DNA from: Mucilaginibacter sp. PPCGB 2223 | GTDB lineage: Bacteria > Bacteroidota > Bacteroidia > Sphingobacteriales > Sphingobacteriaceae | Reading direction: 5' to 3' | Length of the DNA: 64,000 nt | Assembly: GCF_001705515.1 (NCBI RefSeq) | Contig: NZ_MDJS01000001.1 | Coordinates: 806,001-870,000 of the forward strand | In this document: positions 43,720 to 55,700 of the stretch, piece by piece | How the letters are laid out: the number at the start of each line of letters is the position of its first letter | Numbering within the stretch: position 1 is the first letter of the stretch | Made by a program: the position numbers and the translations under genes | Notes under the pieces: model-generated | What the model was told of the DNA's origin: nothing | Databases searched by the model: none | Seen by the model: the letters and a program-made list of their open reading frames with translations, nothing else

Positions 43720-46700
43720 ACAAAATAGTCAGCAGCCAACACCAGCGTAACCGTACAACCATAAGTTATTTAACAGCAAAAGAGGCAAGCCTGGCGGGAT
43801 TGGATAAAGTGATTTATAGCTACCCGGTTAATGATGTATCCACATTTGATGCGACCGTTGCACCTACAATTACCCCTATGCCGCGGGTTGATGGGGTGGA
43901 CGGGACAGATTATACTTTTCATCCTTCGGGTGATGACGACCCGAATAAAGATCCTGATGGCGGACAGGTACGCAAACCGCATCATATATCCGAAATAACC
44001 GTGACCGATGATGGTGGTAAGCGCATGGTTTACGGCATACCCGTTTATAACCTGCAGCAGGACGAATACTCGTTTACAGTGGGCTCATCATACACGGTAA
44101 ATAACAAAAACCAGGTTAGAGTAGCGAATACGACAACAGGAAAAATTGCACACCGTAATAATGGTAGTGTTGATGATTATTATCATAGAGAAACCAAGCC
44201 TCCTTATGCTACCAGTTATTTATTAACAGCTATCTTATCGCCCGATTACGTTGATAAAACGAACAATGGCATTAGTGATGACGATCTGGGTACGGCTATC
44301 AAATTTAATTACTCAAAAATGGCCTATGCCACACCTTATGCATGGCGCACCCCTTACCAGGAATCAACATTAAACAAAGGCCTGCTTGCCGACCCTGACG
44401 ATGATAAAGCCAGCATTGTGCGCGGTACCAAAGAGATATGGTATGTACACTCTATCGAAACAAAAACCAAGATAGCGTACTTCATCACTGAAGAACGCAG
44501 CGATGCACTGGGCGCAAAAGATGGTGACGGAACAGACCCAACCAACGACTGGACACATGGAGGAGCTAATCCTAATAACAAACTAAGGTGCCTTAAAGAG
44601 ATACGCCTGTACTCAAAAGCCGATAAAACCAAACCGATTAAGGTAGTTAAATTCGATTATGCGTATACTTTATGCACCGGCATACCCAATTCACTCGATT
44701 TTGGCAGCGCAAGTACCACTAATCCGCTGCATGCAGGAGGTAAGTTAACCTTAACCAAGGTTTGGTTTGAGTATGCAAACATCAGTAAGGGCCAATATCA
44801 CCCGTATAAATTTAGCTATAACACCACTGCAAACGGTGTTACACCTACGTATGACAACCTGGTAACCGACCGCTGGGGTGTTTATAAAAACAGGAGTGAG
44901 AACATCAAAAATCTCGAGAACGATGAGTTCCCGTATACCGATCAAAATAAATCAATTGTCGATCAAAATGCTGCATTGTGGCACTTAAGCACTATTGAAC
45001 TACCCACCGGCGGAACAATTAATGTAAGTTACGAGTCGGATGACTATGCTTATGTTCAGAATCGGCGGGCGATGGTGATGTCGGATTTTGATTTGGAGAA
45101 TATAAGCAATCCTGCAAGTGTTGATCCTTCGACCAAATATTCCTTATTAAGCTCCAGCAGCGATACTTACCTGAGAGACGCCCAGGTAATACGTGTAGCA
45201 GTTAGTACGAGTCCGCCAATTGGTACCGTGGATGCTACACCCTGGTTTGAGAAAAACTACCTGGATGGTTCGGACTATATATACACCAAACTTCGGGTAA
45301 AGGTTTCAACCCCTAACGACGCAGAAGCCGGAGATCAGTATGATTTTGTGCCCTGTTATGCACATATAGATAGAGTAATGGTGGGTGGCGGTTATGCGCA
45401 CCTCGAAATGCACAGTTTAAGTACAGGTGGTGTTTCGGCAAACCCTATTATCATGGCGGCATGGCAGCACATGAAAAACGAATATCCAAGGTATGCTTAT
45501 CCGGGATTTGAAAACGCCAGGCATGGGGTAGGTGGATCATTGCTCGGAGCCATAAGTGCCACCGTAGCAGCAGCAAAAAACCTGAGCGAATTGCTTAAAA
45601 ACTTTTATCAAAAAGCCTATAGCAATAAATATGCTGCACAAGTGCAAAAGGATAAAAGCTTTGTACGCCTTACCAAAAACAACGGGCCTAAGTTAGGCGG
45701 TGGCGTACGTGTTAAAAAGATCCGCATATTTGATAACTGGCAGGGTATGCAAGGCGGCGATACGAGGGTTACCGCAGGGGCATACGGACAAGCTTATGAT
45801 TACACCACTACTGAAAACAATCAGACCATAAGCAGTGGGGTAGCTACCTACGAACCATCGATAGGTAATGACGAAAATCCGTTTAAACAACCTGTTGAGT
45901 ATGCACAGGAAGCACCGGGGGCACTAACTAATTATTTACATATTGAGGAACCGTTCGCCGAGTCGCTATTTCCGGCACCTGCGGTTACGTATAGTAAAGT
46001 TACTGTAACAGACCTTGATCAAAGCGGAGAGGCCGACCCTGCTAAAAACAGCGGCACTGTAATTAACGAATTTTACACCACCAAGGATTTCCCGGTTAAG
46101 GTAAATGTATTACCTCTATACCCGGTACACAATCAACCCCAAAACTATTTTTCGTTTATAACAACTACGAAAGAGGAAGACCTCTGTATGTCGCAGGGAT
46201 ACAGTATTGAGTTGAACGATATGAACGCTAAGGTAAAGTCGGTGCGGGTGCTGGATAAATCGGGTTCAGAAATATCGTCGACCACTTATAATTATCTGAT
46301 TAACGGCAACACCGGCGGAATCGGTAACCAGGTTACGGTAATTACACCCGATAATATAGTACACCCTAATGTGACCTTCGGACAAGATGTTGAGTTTTTT
46401 ACCGACTTCAGGCAGCAGGACTCGGATAATACGGGCCTTAATGTAAACGTTGGTTTTGACTTTGCGGGATTTGGTTTTTTTGGCGTTTTTGCGCCGCATT
46501 TCCCCGTTAGTACAAATGATGATGTTAAGCTATTCAGATCGGCTTGTGCATTAAAGGTTATACAATCCTACGGCATAGTTTCCAGCGTCGTAAAACATCA
46601 GAACGGGTCGAGTATTACCACGCGTAATATCGCGTTTGATTCGCTAACGGGCGATCCGGTTGTTACAAGCACACAAAACGAGTTTAATAACGATATATAT

Positions 46701-48959
46701 TCGTTAAACATACCGGCATACTGGGCTTATAAGCGAATGGGCGGAGCTTATAAGAACTTAGGCGTATTACTTGATAATGTAACGACAACCAGTACTGGCG
46801 GGTTTACTAATTATAGCACATTTTTGCAGCCTGGCGATGAATTGGATGATGTAACGCCAACATCAACAACCTCGCACCGTTACTGGGTATCTTCAACCCC
46901 GGCGGGGCTTAAGCTAATCGATGCAGACGGCCATATCCAGCCTTCGACAACTATTGCATTGGCAAAAGTTGTGCGATCGGGCTATCGGAACGATTTAAGC
47001 TCGAGCGCAGGCAGTATAGTAAGTTTGAGCAATCCTATACAGGGTACGCATTTACAAATAGGCGCCGGGGGCGATTTGACATCGACGCTCAAAGCAATAA
47101 ACGCCTCGGCAACGGTTTATGACGAAAAGTGGGCGGTAAATAAGGAATGTACGCCGGCGGAGGATACCCGAACGATCGTTACCCATTCGTCACCCGGAAA
47201 CCTCCAGTTGGCTCCAGATAATGGTAGTTTTGGTACTTATATACAACTCACCCCTGGTGGTAGTACCACACTTCATCAGTCGACTTTTTGGGGTGGCGCC
47301 GATTGTTCGACGGGTGCAACCAGGTCAGTAGGAGATGATGCCAGTCATTTTAACTGCGGGCTTTCTTATCGGTCGGGGATATCGTTGCCAAGTCCTTATG
47401 ATTATTACGGATTTTATACAGATCCGGGGTACAACCAAGGTTTTGAGACATGTATAAGCATTCCGGCTACACAAACCTATTATTTTGGCTTTACAAGTTA
47501 TGGTGCGGCGACGATATACGTCGATGGGTCTCCTGTAGCAGGAGTACCTCTAACCGGCGCCAGCCAAAATTACTCTCACGTAGTACCCGTGGCTCTTACC
47601 GCCGGATCGCATGTGCTTCGCATGGAAAGCCAGGTATGGGATGCCCCGGCTCAATTTGGATTGGAGATATATAAAAACACAGCCAGCGAAATTGCCAGTA
47701 CAAGCAGCATAAACACCATTTTTACCACGGCATCTTTACCTGGCGCAAGCAATGTACAAGATTTTGGAAGTTTAGCCGGTGTTTACCAATACCATTATAC
47801 ATATGCTGATGGAACCACACCCAATGTTTGCGATCTTGGCACCGTATCCAGCTTTACGGCTAAGATAGTTAACCCTTATGTGGAAGGCTATCTGGGCAAC
47901 TGGAGGCCGTATCAAACCCTGGTGTACCAGCAAAGCCGCGTTTATAACAAATTATTTGATGCCACAAACAATAGGTTGGATATACCCAATGCCGGTTATA
48001 TAAACAGTTTTTATTCGTTCTGGAAGTACGGTGTCGACGTTTCAGGGCAACCGGGATGGGTACCTGATGCCAGTGGCAATGCTGCCAGTTGGGTAACAGC
48101 TAACACAGTTACGCTTTATGATAAGTATGGCCAGCAGCTCGAAAATAAAGATGCCCTTGGGCGATTCAGTGCCGCCAAGTTTGATTTTAATGGTGAACTG
48201 CCTGGCGCTGTAGCATCAAATGCCATGAACCGTGAAATTTACTCCAGCAGTTTTGAAGATAATGCCTTTACGCTTGATACCGGTTGTCATTCGCGCGAGT
48301 TCTTAAATACGTTAACAGGCTTAAGCATACAAAGGATGAAAAGCAATACCGTGGCACATAGCGGATTCTACAGCGCTGCGTTACCGACGGACGGCGTCAC
48401 CCTGTCGACAATGGTACATAGTGTTGCGCAAAAAACACAAAACTATCTCGATTTTGATAGCAACAACCAATACATTACCCGAAACGTCCTTGGGCTTTAC
48501 CCCAATGGATTTGAACCGGCACCACTAAAAAAATACATTTTTAATGCATGGGTAAATGATGGCGATGCCACCCAAAAGTCAGTTTCATCCAGTTTAGAGT
48601 TTAGGGTTAACGGCAATCTGGTAACAACAACCTGTAAGGCTATAGTTGAGGATTGGAAGCTGATTGAGGCCACGATTGATTTAACATCTGCATCTGCCGG
48701 AGGTGCCTTAACCATTTCGTTAAAACCGACCGGTACGGTGTACATCGATGATATACGAATACACCCATTTGATGCGCATATGAAGAGTTATGCTTATGAC
48801 TATAGAAACATGCGCCTGATGGCCGAAATGGACGAAAACAGCTTTGCAACTTTTTATGAATACGATAATGAAGGTTTGCTTGTAAGGGTGAAGAAAGAAA
48901 CTGAAAGAGGAGTAATGACACTCAAAGAAAGTAGGTCATCGTACAAAAAAATAAATTGA
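43713..48959 (+). CDS. Giant RHS-associated surface protein, C-terminal part
   Basis: The frame is open from about 43700 to 48959 (TTG 43800 is the first start-like codon), giving about 1750 residues. It continues the family: NRTTISYLTAKEASLAGLDKVIYSY, then beta-rich modules, TPTYDNLVTDRWGVYKN, LPTGGTINVSYESDDYAYVQ, a PA14-like segment about 47,330-47,680 (YYFGFTSYGAATIYVDGSPV), and a carbohydrate-binding-like end. The C-terminus reads MKSYAYDYRNMRLMAEMDEN and FATFYEYDNEGLLVRVKKET, a single YD-type repeat. I infer a shell or partner protein for the RHS toxin encoded two genes later. Without the N-terminal half, it would lack a signal peptide. Confidence 0.75.
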   Translation, partial: VLNKIVSSQHQRNRTTISYLTAKEASLAGLDKVIYSYPVNDVSTFDATVAPTITPMPRVDGVDGTDYTFHPSGDDDPNKDPDGGQVRKPHHISEITVTDDGGKRMVYGIPVYNLQQDEYSFTVGSSYTVNNKNQVRVANTTTGKIAHRNNGSVDDYYHRETKPPYATSYLLTAILSPDYVDKTNNGISDDDLGTAIKFNYSKMAYATPYAWRTPYQESTLNKGLLADPDDDKASIVRGTKEIWYVHSIETKTKIAYFITEERSDALGAKDGDGTDPTNDWTHGGANPNNKLRCLKEIRLYSKADKTKPIKVVKFDYAYTLCTGIPNSLDFGSASTTNPLHAGGKLTLTKVWFEYANISKGQYHPYKFSYNTTANGVTPTYDNLVTDRWGVYKNRSENIKNLENDEFPYTDQNKSIVDQNAALWHLSTIELPTGGTINVSYESDDYAYVQNRRAMVMSDFDLENISNPASVDPSTKYSLLSSSSDTYLRDAQVIRVAVSTSPPIGTVDATPWFEKNYLDGSDYIYTKLRVKVSTPNDAEAGDQYDFVPCYAHIDRVMVGGGYAHLEMHSLSTGGVSANPIIMAAWQHMKNEYPRYAYPGFENARHGVGGSLLGAISATVAAAKNLSELLKNFYQKAYSNKYAAQVQKDKSFVRLTKNNGPKLGGGVRVKKIRIFDNWQGMQGGDTRVTAGAYGQAYDYTTTENNQTISSGVATYEPSIGNDENPFKQPVEYAQEAPGALTNYLHIEEPFAESLFPAPAVTYSKVTVTDLDQSGEADPAKNSGTVINEFYTTKDFPVKVNVLPLYPVHNQPQNYFSFITTTKEEDLCMSQGYSIELNDMNAKVKSVRVLDKSGSEISSTTYNYLINGNTGGIGNQVTVITPDNIVHPNVTFGQDVEFFTDFRQQDSDNTGLNVNVGFDFAGFGFFGVFAPHFPVSTNDDVKLFRSACALKVIQSYGIVSSVVKHQNGSSITTRNIAFDSLTGDPVVTSTQNEFNNDIYSLNIPAYWAYKRMGGAYKNLGVLLDNVTTTSTGGFTNYSTFLQPGDELDDVTPTSTTSHRYWVSSTPAGLKLIDADGHIQPSTTIALAKVVRSGYRNDLSSSAGSIVSLSNPIQGTHLQIGAGGDLTSTLKAINASATVYDEKWAVNKECTPAEDTRTIVTHSSPGNLQLAPDNGSFGTYIQLTPGGSTTLHQSTFWGGADCSTGATRSVGDDASHFNCGLSYRSGISLPSPYDYYGFYTDPGYNQGFETCISIPATQTYYFGFTSYGAATIYVDGSPVAGVPLTGASQNYSHVVPVALTAGSHVLRMESQVWDAPAQFGLEIYKNTASEIASTSSINTIFTTASLPGASNVQDFGSLAGVYQYHYTYADGTTPNVCDLGTVSSFTAKIVNPYVEGYLGNWRPYQTLVYQQSRVYNKLFDATNNRLDIPNAGYINSFYSFWKYGVDVSGQPGWVPDASGNAASWVTANTVTLYDKYGQQLENKDALGRFSAAKFDFNGELPGAVASNAMNREIYSSSFEDNAFTLDTGCHSREFLNTLTGLSIQRMKSNTVAHSGFYSAALPTDGVTLSTMVHSVAQKTQNYLDFDSNNQYITRNVLGLYPNGFEPAPLKKYIFNAWVNDGDATQKSVSSSLEFRVNGNLVTTTCKAIVEDWKLIEATIDLTSASAGGALTISLKPTGTVYIDDIRIHPFDAHMKSYAYDYRNMRLMAEMDENSFATFYEYDNEGLLVRVKKETERGVMTLKESRSSYKKIN

Positions 48960-48976
48960 TATTTCTATAAATACTT

Positions 48977-49777
48977 ATGTTAAAGACATCGAAATATAAA
49001 GTTTTCATTATCGGTGGGATACTGGTTTTAACGCTGGCAACTGCATTGGCGTTTGCCATCAATCCCAGGATATTAGGCATTTTTAAGCCCAGGGAAACTC
49101 CACAGGCAAAAAAAGCGATCCCGCCAGCTGCGCTGGTTTATGATGAGGCATCGATCAGAAAGCTCGAAGATATTGCTAAGAACCTTGATTTTGGCAGGCC
49201 AACTTACACTATAACCGGAAATATTACTGTAGTAAATAAGGAAGACAGTACACAAACAATGAACGCGGTAGCATTTATTCTGTGTAAAAACAAAAATGAG
49301 TTTTACTATAAAGAAGGCGAGACCGAGACGATCAACCAGGGTGGAGCTTATATCACCATCAATGACAGAACCAAAAGAGTGCTGGTGTCACCCGAAAAGC
49401 ATGTGAATACAATAAGCATTATTAATATCGATCAGATCAAGGAGGCGCTGCGATCGGAAAAATATCAGTTGCACAGCACAAAGAAGAACAATGAGGAGAC
49501 TATTTCGATGCTTAACGAATATCACATCAGTTGTAAGGAATATAATTTAACATACGATACGGTAAGCAATAAACTAACCCGGGTTTATACACGCCTTACC
49601 AATATACATGATCCTTTAAATAAAGCTAAAGATAAGATAATCGATATCAGGTTTACCAGATCAGATAACCAGGCCGACATGAACGATTATGTCACCAAAA
49701 ATAAAGTGATATATAAAAGCGGTAAACAATGGAATCTGACCGCTCAGTATGCTGATTATCAACTTATACAATTATAA
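48977..49777 (+). CDS. Membrane-anchored periplasmic protein between the two giant genes
   Basis: The 266-residue protein has one N-terminal membrane anchor (VFIIGGILVLTLATALAFAI, residues 10-29) and a beta-rich periplasmic domain (YTITGNITVVNK; AVAFILCKNKNEFYYKEG; YITINDRTKRVLVSPEK; IIDIRFTRSDNQ). The curved antiparallel pattern resembles LolA-like carriers, but I cannot be sure. It lies 17 bp from each neighbour, so it is part of the operon, and may act as a chaperone of the giant proteins. Confidence 0.6.
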   Translation: MLKTSKYKVFIIGGILVLTLATALAFAINPRILGIFKPRETPQAKKAIPPAALVYDEASIRKLEDIAKNLDFGRPTYTITGNITVVNKEDSTQTMNAVAFILCKNKNEFYYKEGETETINQGGAYITINDRTKRVLVSPEKHVNTISIINIDQIKEALRSEKYQLHSTKKNNEETISMLNEYHISCKEYNLTYDTVSNKLTRVYTRLTNIHDPLNKAKDKIIDIRFTRSDNQADMNDYVTKNKVIYKSGKQWNLTAQYADYQLIQL

Positions 49778-49794
49778 TTTTTAATGATCACGCG

Positions 49795-52700
49795 ATGCAC
49801 AGATCGATCAAAAATTTAATTTACACGATTTTACTATTGGGTGCTGTTTGTTATTATAACAAGGGATACAGTGCTATTGAGTCAAATTCAAACTTTACCG
49901 TTGGCGCGCTGAGTGGTTATGGCAGCGGGCATCCTCTTGTAATCATGGATGATAAACTCAATCCGGCTTCCGGGTTTGATTGGAGTTCCGGCGCGTCCAC
50001 AACAAATTCTATTAAAAATTCAGTGTGCCTGCGGCTGATCGATAACGCTTTGATTAAAAATTGGGGAGCAGGCGGCGGGCCTACCCGCTTTGAAGTGGTG
50101 GTATCAATCAACTATTATTCCGACCCATTGCATCCAACTGTTGCCACAAATTCATCGCCTATAACTAAAACATTAAAAGTAAATTATGATGCACGGGCCG
50201 GCCATACCTACAAAGCAACTGATATATATGATTTTAGTGATATTTCGGGTTTTACCGGTGCTTACAAAATTGAAGTAACAGTAGTCAGTGCTACAAGCCC
50301 GGATATGACGGGAACCACTATTCCGCAGGTTTTGGAGGTTAGCGGTAACGTGGTTATTGATCGGCAGTATAATTTTGCCGCGACCAAAGCATTTAATATT
50401 TTCCCCCCGGTTCCATCTATAGGTGCAGGTACATCTTCGTCTAAAGCGTCGGGCCAGTTAAATTTAAGCTGGGATTATTTTCCCGGGATTGAAGAGTATG
50501 ACCTGGAATGGACAACTGTTGATGAAGGCAGCGATAATCAAACCGTAATCGATAACCTTAAAACCGGCGCTTCGGTAGCCGATGCCGATCTGGACAAGCT
50601 ATTTTTAAACAATGCTACCCGGATAACCACAGTCGCCCATCAATATACATTATCGTTAATGTATAATAACGATTACCTGTTGTTCAGAATGCGGCATGTA
50701 CATTATGGCCCAGGCGGTATCAGGATAAGAGGGAATTGGATATATACGAATCAGGTAAGCAGTACGGCAACCACCCACCAATATAATTTTGTATACTTAA
50801 ACTGGAATGAGTCGGCCTTAAACTGGCAATATTCGGCAGCTTTTGCCGAAGAAGGCAAAAAGAAAGAAGTGGTGAGCTATTTTGATGGAACACTTCGCGG
50901 CCGGCAAACAGTAACCATTAATAATTCGGATAATATAGGGGTCGTACAGGAAAACATATACGACCAATTTGGCCGTGCCACTGCAAGTATACTGCCTGCG
51001 CCTTTTAAGGAAGACGGTGGCGTTAACCCTTACCTGCATTATGTACCTCATTTTAATTTAAATGGCGCGGGTAATGCTTATAATTATGCCAATGTTATAG
51101 GTACCCTAACCGCACCTGGCTGCGACCTTAACCCGGATACATTAAACAGCAACCCGGCAGTTACCGGAAGCGTTACCAAAAAGGGTGCTGCAAACTATTA
51201 CTCAAAATACAGCACATTTAAAACCGATAAACCTTTTTACGCCTATATCCCCGATGCCGACAGGCACCCCTTGTCGGTTACCGAATACACGCCCGATAAT
51301 ACCGGGAGGATAAAAGTGCAGGGTGGAGTTGGCACCATTTTTCAGCCGACATATAGTCTCGACGGCGGAATAACCAACCTGCAGGGTAAAGCCACAAGGT
51401 ATTATTACGGCAAGCCCGAGCAGTGGGAGCTCGATCAGTTGTTTGGTAACGATGTAGGTTTTGCGCAGCAGTATCTTAAAAATATGGTGGTCGACCCTAA
51501 CGGGCAAATCAGCATCAGTTATTTGAACGCCAGCGGTAAAACTATTGCAACGGCTTTAACAGGTGAGTCGCCCGGTAATGTTGATAGCCTGCAGTTTTCC
51601 AAATCGGGCATACAGGTACAGCACATTAATATTTTGAAGCCCGAACAGTTTGTATACGATGCTTCTGCCTCTAAATTAACAGCTACAACAACCTACCTGG
51701 CATCGGTAACAGGTACCGATACCTTGAGCTATAGCATTAAAAAACTGGTAGACAACTACCCGGGAGGGGCATTTAACATTTGCAGCAATTGCCATTATGA
51801 GCTAACCATAAAAGTGTTTGATGATTGTGGTAACAATATCATACCAGGCTTAACATTCCCTGTACAGATCGGGTCGACCACATCAAATTGTACAGATACC
51901 GTAACTTATAAAGATAGCTTCCCGGTTACATTTGGTGCAATAGGCGAGTACCACATTACTTTTGAGTTTGCATTTAACAATGAGGTTATAGATAATTTTA
52001 CCGATAACTTTATTACCCAGGGACAGGCACAGGGAGCAATATCCACGCAGTTTAATTACATCAAAAACAAATACCTCAATTATATTGATGTATCTGGTTG
52101 CTATAGTGATTGCAAAACCTGTTCGACATTGCTGGGCGATACCTCAACCTTTATACCCGCTTTACGGCAGGAATGCCTCGCCATGAATATGGACCGGGCA
52201 AGCGTTAACAGCGCGCAATTTACAGCCTGGGCCGATAGTCTGTACAACAATTTAAAAACCCAATGTACCGCCTTGCAATCAACCTGCGATATGTCGCCGT
52301 GTACAAGCATACAGAATGTAATGGAGCAGGATGTTTCGCCTGGCGGCCAATATGCCTTATTTGATAATAGCGGCGCGGCGCTCGAGACGGATATCAATGT
52401 GTTGTTTCTTCATTTTCATGCGTCGACGACTTCTATAAGTGTATTCGATCCATCAAGCGCCCCGGCAACCGTGCCCGATGATGAAATAATAACCCTTGAC
52501 GACGGCTCGACAATAACACCTTACGATCCTGCTTTTACCCTGCAAATGCTGGTTAAATACTGGAACCCGGCCTGGGCGGTGAAGTTTCTGCCATATCACC
52601 CCGAAATCTGCAAGCTCAATTTCTGCGATTCGATGAGCGTGTATGAAAATTGGGACGAAAGGGTAAAAACCTTTGCAAATACTGATAACGATATCAAAAA

Positions 52701-55700
52701 TATTCAGGGCGCTCCAACAGGGATTACTTACAGTGATTTTTCGACCACAGAGCAGCTTGTTAATTTCGATCCTTTCTTTGCCGCCGGAGGACGGGGTCAT
52801 ACCTATTTGTCTGATATGGTTGCCGATTTAAATCACTATACCGCCAGGGTTTTAACAAGTACAGGGTCAACAACAATGCCCGATATCGACGTACTAAGGT
52901 ATATTAAGTTTCTGTTATATTGTAATACCCACGGATCAAGTACCACATCAACCGATATAACCGATTGTACCCCGGCATGCCGCATTATCGACAGAGAATG
53001 GCAAATGTATCGCAACATATATTTCGAGTTAAAAGAAAAATATTATAATCAGCTACGTAATGCTACTTGCAGTGCCGCGTGCCCGGTTGGTTCTCCCTAT
53101 CCATCCCAAATATCATCAACATGCCCACAGCCTACCGATTTTATTATAGAAAAATATACAGGTACATTTAGCTGTAGCCCTGGGTCGCAACCAATAAAGA
53201 TATCATATGTTGGCACCCTTAATCAGCCCGTAACTTTACAGATGTATTATTCTACTGGTGCTGCAGGGCTACCAAGTACAATATCTCTGGATGCTACAAC
53301 CCCTTATTACGTTTTTTGCGCACCAGCTACAGTACCTATAGAAACCATTCATATTAAATCGGTAGATTGTACAGCCATTGGTGTTACAAATAGTGTTGGT
53401 GGCGCGTTGCCTCAAATAACATTGTACAACGGGGATTCGGGCCCGGGAAGGAGTACTGATTGCGGCGGAAGTACAGAAGCTGAGACTTCGATGTCTATAC
53501 CTTACCCTGTCGGATACGATATACACCTTGATGTTACCTATACCAATAGTAACGCGGGTTTTCCAGTACAAGAAGGTCCGTATACCTTAACTATACCCGC
53601 AGGACAGACGGTTTCGAATACGATTTCTTATCTGAGTCAAATATGGGACGAGGGCCCCGAAGGCTGTGCTAATTTTATAACAACACTTTCGTGTATAGGT
53701 AATGTTGCAAATGCGATACCCCCGTCAGGATACGATGTATGTCCTGATGCGCCACCAGCTACCTCCTCATGCTCGCAAACACTAGCTTTCAAAACACCCC
53801 GCTTCCCCGATCCTTATTCGGGGGCGTCGTCGATGCCGACGACTCTTGCCGGCGCTACAGCCGATAACAACGCTGCACTTACCGCCCAGATAAACAATAC
53901 CTGCACCGGCAATGCCGACACCTGGATGACAGCGTTAACCCCCGGCCTGGACGAAATTGGGGCAACAACCACCACTCGCGATAACCTGCGCGCGCAACTG
54001 ATACAGGTATGCGAGGGCGGAGGCGATATTACGCACCCGTTTGGCTCGAGTACTACGATCAATACCAGCGCTTCGCCAAATAGCTTTGCAGCAGCGATAC
54101 AAACCGCGCTGGGCAGCAGCACATTTACACCTAAATTAAACCCCTGGCTTATTGATGCGCCGGTGCCTTATACCACCGTACAGCAAAATGTCAGCAAAAC
54201 AATCAGCAACAGCAATGCCGATATCTGCAATCTTTTGAGCACCTTAACCAGCGCAGCAACCGCACATAGCCAAAGCCTTTACGACTATCTGGTGAGTACG
54301 TATGGCAGCGCCATGACGCTTACCAGCGATCAATTGTCCGTCTTGCAGGCATCGTGCAGTTGCGGGTACCTGCTTGCTAAGGATATTACACTGCCGGTGT
54401 TTTTAGATGTACCGGCAAAAGGCTGCATAACGCAGAGCGAATATGCTTCGGCCAAGGCTGCTATGAACAGCAATTTTGCCAGCCCGTTAACCATAAGCAG
54501 CGTAAACTACAAAACCATCCTCACCAATTACATGAACCAGAAGTTTGGCTTTGCCCTTACTTATGATGATTACATCGCGTTCGATGCGTTGCCTGCACCG
54601 CCTGATGGCCATCCCGATGCGCTTTTGTGTAATTCGCCGCCGTATACCGCAGTAACTGCCGATCCTTATAGTTGTGTTAAAGATGCTATGGCATCTGCTA
54701 TTGCCAACGGCGTGCGCGACTATAACACGTATATAGCCGAACAGCGCGACAAATTCAAACGCGATTACATAGCCACCTGCTCGGCAGCGCAGGAGAGCGT
54801 GAACCTGGCAGCGCACTCACAGGTTTATCACTATACGCTTTATTATTACGACCAGGCCGATAACCTCATCCGTACTATTCCGCCGGTAGGGGTCGACCTG
54901 CTGAACACTGCAGAACAAGCCCGTGTGCAGCAATACCGGCTGTATGGAGGCGCCAATTGCAGCGGCAACGCCGATATGCCTGTAACCACATCCAACCTGA
55001 ACACCGCCGTAACATCGATGGGATCTACCCTGGCTGCGGGTGGGGCTACCGAAATGTGGATATATAACCCGGCACCTGCCACAGCGTCGCAAATCACATT
55101 GCTATCCGGGGCTTCGGGTACTAACCGTTATTTGCTGCAACTGGTTACCATTAACAACCGCATGGGCGTATCCATTTACCCGATCACGATCGACCCGGCG
55201 CACCCCGAATACGTTACCTTTACGGCCAGCTCCATCCACTATACCCTTGATATAGGCAACCAACTGATACGCAACCCCTGGATGAACCTCGTGATCCAGT
55301 CGCTCGATTTTACCGGCGGCGGCTCGGCGGCTATTTATGTAAACGGCGTAGCGGCCACGGTTGTCGACCATAAGGCCTTGCTTGGCGGTACATGGAGCAT
55401 GCAGGCCGGAACCACCAGCGTTAACTTTACGCAGAATGATATCGGCACCCTCAAACACCTGCGTTTTTACAGCTCGGCGCTCAGCCCGGCCGAAATTGCC
55501 GCTAACGCAGCCGATAATTGCTTCTTTATAGCTACCACGCATGCCAATACCCTTAACCAGGTTAGCGGCAGCCATTTGTGGTACCGCTTTAACATCCCTA
55601 CCGACCCCAATGCCATAACCCTTACCGGCGACGGCAGTAATTTGGAGAGCCGCATAAACCCGGTTTACCCTAACCACGGCCTGCGCACCAGCTATGCGTA

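Noticed and set aside
43704..43720. Programmed -1 frameshift in the giant surface gene
   Set aside because: TTTCCCG is present but not in the phase needed for a slippery heptamer, and no strong downstream structure was seen. A mutation or sequencing error is simpler.
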